8,786 nucleotides of DNA from Lachnospiraceae bacterium UBA5902 (GCA_002431865.1 DJEI01000038.1:1-8786); one strand, 5' to 3'. Counted from the stretch's first letter, positions 1 through 5,774 are shown. Made by a program: numbers and translations. Notes: generated by a model not told the origin, from the letters alone.

Positions 1-66
1 TTGCATTTTGCGGAAACTCAAGAAATAAATTCAAGATAGCGGCTGGTCAACTGGGATAAATGGTGG

Positions 67-84
67 TAAACTATGCCTAGTTTA
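67..84. promoter_or_regulatory. Inverted repeat upstream of the pseudokinase gene
   Basis: TAAACTA and TAGTTTA form a perfect 7-bp inverted repeat around a TGCC loop, ending 25 bp before the ATG at 110. It could be an operator or a small leader hairpin. The rest of 1-109 holds no gene: the three plus-strand frames are closed by stops at 26-28, 37-39 and 57-59, any of which could end an upstream gene beyond the window. I see no convincing -35/-10 pair here, so the promoter may lie further upstream. Confidence 0.3.
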
Positions 85-109
85 AATATGCTAAAAAAGG
101 AGACATAGG

Positions 110-1600
110 ATGAATTATCCATTGACTTTGGAACAATATATTGCACAGATGCCAATGCAGGAAGCAGAGCTTGCACGTATGGGTGCACAGATCGCGGAAG
201 CACTTTCCGTGATCCACCAGCAGGGACGTGTGCATGGGGATGTAAAGCCAGGGAATATCTTGGTTGTGTCCCCCGGAAATTATCAGCTGATCGGGTATGA
301 GAGCGTGCGGCAATATCCAGAGGGCACGATTCCGGCATTTGTTGCGCCGGAGCTGACACAGGGTGGCGCTTACCATGCAGGGACGGATGTGTATGCACTC
401 GGCATGCTGATGAAATCATTGATTCCGAAACAGGGTATCAGTGGTGTGTTTGATGAGATCATCCAGAAAGCCTGTGAACCAGATCCGGCGAAACGTTATG
501 CGACTGCGTTAGAATTTGCAGAGGAATTACAGATGCTTGCCGATGTTTTGGAGCAGCCGACGATCGGTGCCGGACAGCAGATGTATGTGCAGACACCGGA
601 GCAGCCGCCTATGCAGCCAACGTATGTACAGACACCGGAGCAACCGCCGATGCAGCCATCGCCGGTACACCAGCCGAGGAGACAGTCACCGGCGCAGCAA
701 CCAACAGATCAGGTGAGTCATCGAAGAAATGTGCAGCAGGCGGATGCATATAATACACAGGAAGAGATGCATCTGCAACCGAGAAAAGAAAAAGTGACAA
801 AGGAGACCCAGAAGGCGTCCTTGATGTTGCGGTTTTTGCTGCCAATTCTGATTGTGCTGATCATAGGAGCGGCTGTTGCAGTCTACGTTGTATTGATCCA
901 TCCAACGAATAAGGAAGAAACGACAACCGTGGCGCCAACAACCGCGGCGACCACGGAGGTAACGACCGAAGAAACGACAACCGAGGAGACGACTGAAGAA
1001 ACCACAGAGGAAGCAGAATGTCCGTATGAATATTCGCAGAAGATCACGGTAACCGCACATGCGGGAAGCACATCTGGAACGCTGACCGTTTATAATTGGG
1101 AACATGGCGACTGGGTTAACAAATATTCTGTTGCATGTGTGCTTGGCAGAAATGGAATCGGCTCTGATTACGGCGAGGGAAAAGGCGTCACACCGATGGG
1201 AACCTTTAAGCTTGGCTTTGTCATGGCAAATGTTGATCCAAAAAATAACATGAATTTTAAACTCGCAAGCGATACAGCTGCAATTGTGGATGACACAGAG
1301 TCCGAGCTGTACAACACGCTTGTTGATACGAATACGGTAGGCGATGTGAGTGTCGATCATGTCGGAAGCAATATCGTAAATGGAAAGTTAAATGCAATTA
1401 TCTTTATCGAACATAACGGAGATGGCTTGTCTTCGGATGGCGTGACACCGGGAAAAGGCTCAGTCATTACGATTTGCGGAAATTATAGCAATGTCAGCGA
1501 GACAGCAGGCTGTATTGATATTTCAGCAGAAAATATGACAGAATTGTTGAAGCTGTTGGATGGAAGCATGAATCCACATATTGAAATCACATTGAATTAG
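110..1600 (+). CDS. Membrane protein: N-lobe-less pseudokinase fused to an extracytoplasmic YkuD (L,D-transpeptidase)-like domain
   Basis: This 496-residue protein is probably a membrane receptor or scaffold rather than an enzyme. Residues 1-147 match only the C-lobe of a Hanks-type Ser/Thr kinase: catalytic loop HGDVKPGN (42-49; D44, K46, N49), APE (79-81), D93 of helix F and a PDPAKRY end motif (R129). The glycine loop and the ATP-binding Lys are absent, and the DFG position reads I61-G62-Y63, so the metal-binding Asp is missing. Residues 150-235 are a Pro/Gln-rich, then basic, linker. One membrane helix spans about 240-263, with the basic side before it predicted inside. A Thr/Glu stalk (269-301) leads to a YkuD-like domain (about 308-496) with TPMGTF, VDD..SELYN and TAGC (C468). 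Aligned with the next gene, the catalytic His is Cys456. The start is supported by AGGAGA 6 bp upstream and an in-frame stop at 92-94. It is probably co-transcribed with the gene at 1610. The fold assignments are firm; loss of both activities is inferred. Confidence 0.85.
   Translation: MNYPLTLEQYIAQMPMQEAELARMGAQIAEALSVIHQQGRVHGDVKPGNILVVSPGNYQLIGYESVRQYPEGTIPAFVAPELTQGGAYHAGTDVYALGMLMKSLIPKQGISGVFDEIIQKACEPDPAKRYATALEFAEELQMLADVLEQPTIGAGQQMYVQTPEQPPMQPTYVQTPEQPPMQPSPVHQPRRQSPAQQPTDQVSHRRNVQQADAYNTQEEMHLQPRKEKVTKETQKASLMLRFLLPILIVLIIGAAVAVYVVLIHPTNKEETTTVAPTTAATTEVTTEETTTEETTEETTEEAECPYEYSQKITVTAHAGSTSGTLTVYNWEHGDWVNKYSVACVLGRNGIGSDYGEGKGVTPMGTFKLGFVMANVDPKNNMNFKLASDTAAIVDDTESELYNTLVDTNTVGDVSVDHVGSNIVNGKLNAIIFIEHNGDGLSSDGVTPGKGSVITICGNYSNVSETAGCIDISAENMTELLKLLDGSMNPHIEITLN
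584..661 (+). repeat. Two tandem 39-bp repeats in the pseudokinase linker
   Basis: Two adjacent 13-codon units (584-622 and 623-661) each encode YVQTPEQPPMQP followed by Thr or Ser. They differ mainly at synonymous positions. They lie in the predicted cytoplasmic linker between kinase C-lobe and membrane helix, and the Pro content suggests an extended spacer or docking segment. Copy number could vary between strains by slippage. Confidence 0.85.
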
Positions 1601-1609
1601 GGGGTATCT

Positions 1610-2452
1610 ATGAAGAATTTGCGGATGTTGTTCTGCATGTTGATGGGACTTTTGATCGGTTCGGTTCTGGGAATTGTAATCGCGAATCTCATGCACAATC
1701 AGCAGAAAAAGAAACACGCACAGATGGCAGCCACGGAGGCGGCTGCGGATGCAACGGCAGGGGATGTGGCAACGCCGATGGAGGAGCAGATGCATACAGC
1801 CGGAGATGCGACTGGGACAGATGCGGCAGTTCCAGAAGAGGCACAGCCGGAAGCTTTGACAGAGATCCTGAACCGGAGTCTGGTCAGCTATGCACAGCTG
1901 GCGGAGGTTTCCTGCAGACAACTGGTTGTTGTAGATGCAGATCACGACAAAGCGACGATATCCATGTATATCTGCGATGCGGACGGAAAATGGACGGATG
2001 TCGGACTGACAACAGAGGGCTATGTAGGGACAAATGGCGTGAGCCGGGAGTCTTATGAGGGAAGCCGGATGACACCTGCCGGGGTATTTCCAATCGGTGA
2101 AGCATTTTATATAGAAGAGAAACCGGATACCAGACTTTCAACATTTCAGATTACAGAAAATACATATTGGGTTGACGATGAGGACAGTGAATTATATAAT
2201 CAACGCATAGAGCTTGATGGAGAAAAGACATGGCAGAGTGCAGAACATATGATAGAATACACGGATGCTTACAAGTATGGGTTTGTTGTGGAGTACAATC
2301 AGAATCCGGTGGAGCCGGGGCGAGGTTCGGCGATTTTCTTCCATGTGGGGCAGCAACCGACGCTGGGATGCATTGCAACAACGGAGGATATGGTGCTTGC
2401 ATATCTGGCAGAATTATCGAAGGATATGCACCCATATATCGTAATTCAGTAG
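1610..2452 (+). CDS. Membrane-anchored L,D-transpeptidase (YkuD family)
   Basis: YkuD-family enzymes use a Cys nucleophile to join meso-diaminopimelate residues in peptidoglycan (3-3 cross-links) or to attach proteins to it. This 280-residue protein has an N-terminal hydrophobic helix (about 7-27) without an obvious cleavage site, so it is probably anchored and faces outward. An Ala/Glu/Thr-rich spacer (about 36-85) precedes the catalytic domain (about 100-280). Visible signatures are TPAGVF (155-160), WVDDEDSELYN (187-197) and H245 with T251-x-G-C254, which fits the active-site pair. AGGGGG overlaps the stop of the upstream gene 9 bp before this ATG, so the two are very likely translationally coupled. 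The C-terminal half aligns closely with the upstream protein, including the VxPGxGS segment before the His position, so the pair probably arose by duplication. The exact wall substrate cannot be read from sequence. Confidence 0.85.
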   Translation: MKNLRMLFCMLMGLLIGSVLGIVIANLMHNQQKKKHAQMAATEAAADATAGDVATPMEEQMHTAGDATGTDAAVPEEAQPEALTEILNRSLVSYAQLAEVSCRQLVVVDADHDKATISMYICDADGKWTDVGLTTEGYVGTNGVSRESYEGSRMTPAGVFPIGEAFYIEEKPDTRLSTFQITENTYWVDDEDSELYNQRIELDGEKTWQSAEHMIEYTDAYKYGFVVEYNQNPVEPGRGSAIFFHVGQQPTLGCIATTEDMVLAYLAELSKDMHPYIVIQ

Positions 2453-2455
2453 AAA

Positions 2456-2474
2456 ATTTAACATCAGGTTAAAT
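2456..2474. repeat. Short inverted repeat between the YkuD gene and thrH
   Basis: ATTTAAC and GTTAAAT form a perfect 7-bp inverted repeat around ATCAG. It is AT-rich with no T-run after it, so it is a poor terminator. It could be an operator or chance. The gap between the two genes is only 55 bp, so read-through into thrH is possible. Confidence 0.3.
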
Positions 2475-2507
2475 GGATGATAAAAATAAAAAACGGAGGA
2501 TAGAGTT

Positions 2508-3116
2508 ATGGCAATGAATATTGTATGTTTAGATTTAGAGGGCGTATTGGTACCAGAGATCTGGATCGCATTTGCGGAGGCAAGTGGAATTCCGGAACTG
2601 AAAAAGACAACAAGAGACGAACCAGACTATGATAAGTTGATGACATGGAGACTTGGCATCCTGAAGGAGCATGGACTTGGTCTGAAGGAGATTCAGGAGA
2701 CAATCGCGAAGATTGATCCGATTCCGGGCGCAAAGGAGTTTTTAGATGAGCTGCGCAGTTTGACACAGGTAATCATTATCAGTGATACCTTTGCACAGTT
2801 TGCAACACCGTTGATGAAGAAGCTTGGCTGGCCGACAATTTTCTGTAATTCTCTGGAGGTTGCAGAAAGTGGAGAGATCACAGGATTCAAGATGCGTTGT
2901 GAGCAGTCAAAGCTGACAACGGTTAAGGCATTACAGTCGATCGGATTTGAGACCATCGCCAGTGGAGATAGTTATAACGACCTTGGTATGATCAAGGCTA
3001 GTAAGGCAGGCTTCCTGTTTAAGAGTACAGAACAGATCAAGAAGGACAATCCGGAGCTTGCAGCATATGAGACGTATGACGAACTGCTTGCTGCAATCAA
3101 AGAGTATCTGGATTAA
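2508..3116 (+). CDS. thrH: ThrH-type HAD phosphatase / phosphoserine:homoserine phosphotransferase
   Basis: This 202-residue HAD-superfamily protein resembles Pseudomonas ThrH, a cytoplasmic enzyme that dephosphorylates phosphoserine and can pass the phosphate to homoserine. The N-terminus CLDLEGVLVPEIWIAFAE (7-24) is the ThrH hallmark, with D9 as nucleophile and Glu11 where most HAD enzymes have Asp. Motif II is ISDTF (91-95), motif III is probably K135, and motif IV is GDSYND (153-158). Length matches the family (about 205). A GGAGGA site 7 bp upstream favours the ATG at 2508; the in-frame ATG at 2514 aligns with the Pseudomonas start but is badly spaced. No serine or threonine biosynthesis genes are nearby, so the physiological role (serine synthesis, homoserine phosphate supply or salvage) is open. 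It may be the last gene of the 110-3116 unit, since a strong terminator follows. Confidence 0.9.
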   Translation: MAMNIVCLDLEGVLVPEIWIAFAEASGIPELKKTTRDEPDYDKLMTWRLGILKEHGLGLKEIQETIAKIDPIPGAKEFLDELRSLTQVIIISDTFAQFATPLMKKLGWPTIFCNSLEVAESGEITGFKMRCEQSKLTTVKALQSIGFETIASGDSYNDLGMIKASKAGFLFKSTEQIKKDNPELAAYETYDELLAAIKEYLD

Positions 3117-3153
3117 TCGGATAGAAATCGTTCTCTTATAACGAGGAATGAAT

Positions 3154-3205
3154 AGAAATCGCTGTGAGCAACGCCTGTATTTGCTTATGGCGATTTCTTT
3201 TTGTT
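3154..3205 (+). terminator. Rho-independent terminator after thrH
   Basis: An 18-bp stem with three G-U pairs (3154-3171 with 3181-3198) closes a 9-nt loop and runs into TTTTTGTT. It sits 37 bp after the thrH stop. ATAGAAATCG occurs twice (3121-3130 and 3152-3161), and the copy of TTATGGCGA in the 3' arm (3185-3193) recurs at 3204-3212, so alternative pairings are possible. Confidence 0.85.
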
Positions 3206-3206
3206 A

Positions 3207-3292
3207 TGGCGACGAGGAAAATGCACGCATTTATGCGGTGCATTTGACGACCGCTAATCAGAGCAGGATGTGCAGAGCACATCTTGTCTCTG
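3207..3292 (+). ncRNA. Candidate structured leader of the MATE gene (possible guanidine-class riboswitch)
   Basis: Two hairpins lie in the 242-bp gap between thrH and the MATE gene. In the first, an outer stem TGGCG/CGCTA (3207-3211 with 3252-3256) and an inner stem AAATGCAC/GTGCATTT (3219-3226 with 3238-3245) enclose an internal loop with GACGA on both sides (3211-3215 and 3246-3250). The second (3259-3292) is a 15-bp stem with one bulged base and an AGA loop, with no U-run after it. Guanidine-IV (mepA motif) riboswitches are known upstream of MATE genes in clostridia, and ACGA/ACGAG elements are typical of other guanidine classes. Those two facts are the only basis for the class suggestion; I could not match a full consensus. 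No clear promoter was found between the terminator at 3205 and this element, which weakens the case. Confidence 0.35.
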
Positions 3293-3358
3293 TGTAAAAC
3301 TGCCGTGCACAGATGTATGTATAAGATTTGAGAGATATAATCAGGAGGAATCTGGAAG

Positions 3359-4747
3359 ATGTCAGAAGAGAGAAAGAAATTAAAGAAATCATCCAGCCCA
3401 GCGAAAGATCTGACCGTAGGATCGCCAATGAAACTGATTCTCGGATTTGCATTTCCGATGTTTCTGGGACTGTTGTTCCAGCAGTTTTACAGTCTGGTTG
3501 ATACGATGATCGTAGGAAAATATTTGGGCGTGGATCCGTTTGCGGGCGTTGGCTCGACTGGTAGTCTGAACTTTATTGTCATTGGATTCTGTATGGGACT
3601 GTGCAGTGGATTCTCGGTGCCAATCTCACAGAGCTTTGGAGCCAAGGACTTTCCACAGCTTCGGAAGATGGTAGCAAACTCCGTGTGGCTGTGCGTATTT
3701 TTCAGTGCGATATTCACTACGTTGATGCTTGTGTTCTGCCACCCGTTTTTAACGCTGATGAACACACCGGAGAATATTTTTGAGTATGCTTATATTTACA
3801 TATTTATAATCTTTGCAGGAATTCCGTGTACGATCCTGTACAACATGACAGCCGCTATCCTGCGTGCACTGGGGGACAGCAAATCGCCAATTATCTTCCT
3901 TGCGATTTCGTCCGTTATCAATATAGGTCTGGATCTGCTGTTGATTATCGTGTTCAAAATGAGTGTGGATGGTGCTGCACTGGCAACTGTGATTTCACAG
4001 GGGGTATCGGGCGTGATCAGTGTCATATATATTAAGAAGAAGTTCGATATTCTCTCAATGGAGAAAGGTGACTGGAAGCTGGAAGGACGACTTGCCGGAA
4101 AGCTGACAGGTGTTGGAATCCCGATGGGATTGCAGTATTCCATCACTGGAATTGGTTCGGTAATCCTTCAGACGGCGGTCAACGGACTTGGTTCCGTTTA
4201 TGTTGCATCTATGACGGCTGGTTCGAAAATCAATGTGTTTCTTGCGTGCCCGTTTGATGCACTTGGACAGACGATGGCGCCGTATGCAGGACAGAATATC
4301 GGTGCAAGAAAGCTGGATCGAGTGGGAAAAGGTCTGCGGGCTGCCTGTATCGTTGGATTTATTGTGTCCGGACTGATGGTGATTGTTGTAAAATTGTTCG
4401 GTGGACAGCTTACGATGTTGTTCTTAAATGAGAAAGATCCGGTTATCATGCAGAATTCATCACAGTTTCTGATGATCGTATCATCGTTCTACTGCCTGCT
4501 TACGCTGGTAAATACAGTTCGTTTTACGATTCAGGGTATGGGATTTTCATCGCTTGCGATCATTGCAGGTGTCATGGAGATGGTTGCCCGTGGTATCGCA
4601 GGTATGCTGCTTGTGCCGAAGTTTGGTTATATTGGAGCCTGCTTCTCCAGCCCGCTTGCGTGGTTGATGGCAGATGCATTTCTGATTCCGGCGTTCTTCC
4701 TGTGTAAACGGAAGATCGCGTGGCAGCTGGAAGTCAGGAGAGCATAG
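3359..4747 (+). CDS. MATE-family multidrug/cation efflux transporter
   Basis: MATE proteins export organic cations and drugs in exchange for Na+ or H+ across the cytoplasmic membrane. This 462-residue protein has the usual family length and about 12 hydrophobic segments after a charged cytoplasmic N-terminus (1-18). Family signatures include the first-helix region with P33, Q41-Q42 and D48, the ILRALGDSKSP loop (167-177), MAPYAGQNIGARKLDR (306-321) and IQGMGFSSLAIIAG (391-404). Two pseudo-symmetric halves meet near the cytoplasmic loop at 225-250. AGGAGGA at 3343-3349 lies 9 bp before the ATG. The gene stands alone between two terminators and follows a structured leader, so it may be regulated by RNA structure. 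Its substrate cannot be told from sequence; guanidine or another small cation is a guess from the leader. Confidence 0.93.
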   Translation: MSEERKKLKKSSSPAKDLTVGSPMKLILGFAFPMFLGLLFQQFYSLVDTMIVGKYLGVDPFAGVGSTGSLNFIVIGFCMGLCSGFSVPISQSFGAKDFPQLRKMVANSVWLCVFFSAIFTTLMLVFCHPFLTLMNTPENIFEYAYIYIFIIFAGIPCTILYNMTAAILRALGDSKSPIIFLAISSVINIGLDLLLIIVFKMSVDGAALATVISQGVSGVISVIYIKKKFDILSMEKGDWKLEGRLAGKLTGVGIPMGLQYSITGIGSVILQTAVNGLGSVYVASMTAGSKINVFLACPFDALGQTMAPYAGQNIGARKLDRVGKGLRAACIVGFIVSGLMVIVVKLFGGQLTMLFLNEKDPVIMQNSSQFLMIVSSFYCLLTLVNTVRFTIQGMGFSSLAIIAGVMEMVARGIAGMLLVPKFGYIGACFSSPLAWLMADAFLIPAFFLCKRKIAWQLEVRRA

Positions 4748-4770
4748 TCAGAGATTGCTGTTCTGAAAAT

Positions 4771-4825
4771 AAAAAGCACAGTTTGAAGCTTGAGGGGAAC
4801 CTCAGTATTCAAACTGTACTTTTTT
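4771..4825. terminator. Bidirectional terminator between convergent genes
   Basis: ACAGTTTGAA (4778-4787) pairs with TTCAAACTGT (4808-4817), and an inner TGAGG/CCTCA stem (4791-4795 with 4800-4804) closes a GGAA tetraloop. A-run and T-run flanks extend the stem past one C-A mismatch and give U-tracts on both strands. It therefore ends the MATE gene (plus) and the DtxR-family gene (minus). The rest of 4826-4898 is AT-rich and shows nothing else clear. Confidence 0.9.
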
Positions 4826-4898
4826 GTACGATATATGGTTATGTATAAAATATGCTTGTACAAATCTATCTGTACCTGTTGTATTTCATATAGAATAT

Positions 4899-5276
4899 TT
4901 ATGCCTGACTCATGTGATTGATGTAATGATTCTTTAACGCCTGAAACGTCTCATCGCTCAAGTCATGCTCAATCCGGCAGGCATCCTCGTATGCAGCCTC
5001 TTCGTTCACACCCAGAGACATAAAAAGATGGGCAAGTGTTTCATGCCGTTCATAGATCTTGGATGCGATCTTCATGCCGTCTTCTGTGAGTGACAAATAT
5101 CCTTTTTCATCTACATTTATATATCCGTTTACACGAAGATTCTTCAGATATACGCTGACACTTGGCTTAGACAAGCCAAGATGATGTACGACATCGATGG
5201 AACGAACGTGTTCGTGTGATTTGCCGAGAAATAAAATTGCCTCCAGGTAATCTTCGGCTGATTCCTGTATTTTCAT
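4899..5276 (-). CDS. DtxR/MntR-family metal-dependent transcriptional repressor
   Basis: Members of this family dimerise, bind Fe(II) or Mn(II) and then repress metal uptake genes. The 125-residue protein has an N-terminal winged helix-turn-helix (about 1-70; SIDVVHHLGLSKPSVSVYLKNL is the HTH region) and a dimerisation/metal domain (71-125). It lacks the C-terminal SH3-like domain of full DtxR, as MntR does. Predicted metal ligands are D9, E12, H78, C100, E103 and H104. D9 is the MntR (Mn) state, while Cys in the CRIEH segment is the DtxR/IdeR (Fe) state, so selectivity is uncertain. It is divergent from feoAAB with a shared 251-bp control region, which argues for iron control of feo. AAAGGGG lies 8 bp before the ATG. 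It probably represses itself, since a GTTAG half-site overlaps its proposed -10. Confidence 0.92.
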   Translation of the reverse strand: MKIQESAEDYLEAILFLGKSHEHVRSIDVVHHLGLSKPSVSVYLKNLRVNGYINVDEKGYLSLTEDGMKIASKIYERHETLAHLFMSLGVNEEAAYEDACRIEHDLSDETFQALKNHYINHMSQA

Positions 5277-5325
5277 AAACTAATCCCCTTTACATAATAA
5301 GTACTATTAACGTCGTTATGTCTGA

Positions 5326-5354
5326 ATACTAACACAAATTTTACAGGTTTGCAA
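5326..5354 (-). promoter_or_regulatory. Proposed promoter of the DtxR-family gene
   Basis: On the minus strand, TTGCAA (5354-5349) and TAGTAT (5331-5326) are separated by exactly 17 bp, each matching 4 of 6 consensus bases. The predicted start near 5319 would give a leader of about 43 nt. A GTTAG half-site (5333-5329) overlaps the -10, and the -35 lies inside a TTTGCAAA palindrome. Confidence 0.45.
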
Positions 5355-5366
5355 ACGCTTTGCAAA
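5347..5366. promoter_or_regulatory. Tandem TTTGCAAA palindromes, candidate operator
   Basis: TTTGCAAA occurs at 5348-5355 and 5359-5366, each self-complementary and spaced 11 bp apart (one helical turn). The first extends to GTTTGCAAAC. The set lies in the divergent region, over the proposed -35 of the regulator gene and about 60 bp upstream of the feo -35. It does not resemble the GTTAG metal-box half-sites, so a second regulator is possible. Confidence 0.4.
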
Positions 5367-5370
5367 AATG

Positions 5371-5423
5371 TTTTATAAATTATAAATAAGAAATAGAAAT
5401 ATAAAAATCTAATGTATTTTTTA
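5371..5423 (+). promoter_or_regulatory. AT-rich tract upstream of the feo promoter (UP-like)
   Basis: About 50 bp composed almost only of A and T, with repeated ATAAA and ATAAAT-like words, directly precedes the feo -35. Such tracts usually contact the RNA polymerase alpha subunit and raise promoter strength. Function is inferred from composition and position. Confidence 0.4.
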
Positions 5424-5452
5424 TTGACAAAATAGTTAGTTTGGGCTAATAT
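5424..5452 (+). promoter_or_regulatory. Near-consensus sigma-A promoter of the feo operon
   Basis: A perfect TTGACA (5424-5429), a 17-bp spacer and TAATAT (5447-5452) predict a start near 5459 and a leader of about 70 nt before feoA. A promoter this strong needs a repressor to be controlled, which fits the metal-box candidates overlapping and following it. Confidence 0.88.
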
Positions 5453-5454
5453 TG
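5435..5454. promoter_or_regulatory. Candidate DtxR-type metal box 1, over the feo spacer and -10
   Basis: GTTAGTT (5435-5441) begins a sequence that follows the DtxR consensus TTAGGTTAGSCTAACCTAA at most positions, including TTAG-N6-CTAA (5436-5449). It covers the spacer and -10, so binding would block polymerase. Half-site symmetry is incomplete on the right. Confidence 0.5.
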
Positions 5455-5466
5455 TGTCGACAGAAA

Positions 5467-5486
5467 GTTAGTTGTTCTAAACTAAC
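5467..5486. promoter_or_regulatory. Candidate metal box 2 in the feo leader
   Basis: GTTAGTT and AACTAAC form a perfect 7-bp inverted repeat with a 6-bp spacer, just after the predicted start. The left half is identical to that of box 1, 32 bp (about three helical turns) upstream, which suggests two dimers on one DNA face. Confidence 0.6.
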
Positions 5487-5527
5487 CTAAAATAAAGTAT
5501 GAATACTAGAGAAAAGGAGTGATTTTT

Positions 5528-5740
5528 ATGCCACTGTCAATGGTAGAAGAAGGAGAACCAAAAACCATCGTGAAAGTGGGGGGAAAAGAGGAAGTTCGTA
5601 AATTCCTTGAGAACCTCGGCTTTGTGGACGGAGCCGTTGTAACCGTTGTATCAACGCTTGGCGGAAACATGATTTTAAAGGTGAAAGATTCAAGAGTGGC
5701 TCTTGGTCGTGACATGGTAAGTAAAATCCAGGTAGCCTAG
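5528..5740 (+). CDS. feoA: FeoA-family SH3-like protein, first copy
   Basis: FeoA is a small cytoplasmic SH3-like beta-barrel that assists the FeoB ferrous iron transporter. This copy is 70 residues if it starts at the ATG at 5528, which has AAGGAG 8 bp upstream. A GTG at 5519 would overlap that ribosome site, so it was not chosen. The sequence has the FeoA pattern: a GGKEEVRKFLENLGF helix segment (18-32), G35 of the turn, and the closing strand with KDSRVALG. It is less typical than the second copy and lacks its APLGDP motif. It is the first gene of the operon, 34 bp from the next. Many clostridia carry such FeoA pairs; whether the two form a hetero-oligomer with FeoB is unknown. Confidence 0.88.
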   Translation: MPLSMVEEGEPKTIVKVGGKEEVRKFLENLGFVDGAVVTVVSTLGGNMILKVKDSRVALGRDMVSKIQVA

Positions 5741-5774
5741 AAAGGACGTATTCTTTAAGAGAGGAAGTGAAACA

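Noticed and set aside
1..109. Missing kinase N-lobe hidden in another frame upstream
   Set aside because: All three plus frames contain stops in this stretch and none reads like a glycine loop or VAIK strand.
686..1360. Long minus-strand reading of 224 codons inside the pseudokinase gene
   Set aside because: It is rich in Cys, Arg and His with no recognisable family, and lies opposite a gene with clear domains; it is a shadow of that gene's codon pattern.
3113..3142. TTAATC-N18-TATAAC as a promoter for the MATE leader
   Set aside because: The -35 matches only 3 of 6 bases, and a transcript from it would meet the strong terminator at 3154-3205.
3320..3325. TATAAG as -10 of the MATE gene
   Set aside because: No -35 with acceptable match 16-18 bp upstream; kept only as a weak possibility.
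3336..3341. Perfect TATAAT before the MATE gene
   Set aside because: It lies directly before the AGGAGG site, so a start from it would exclude the ribosome site; no -35 is seen.
5519..5527. GTG start for the first FeoA, adding three residues
   Set aside because: The GTG lies inside the AAGGAG ribosome site itself; the ATG at 5528 has proper spacing.
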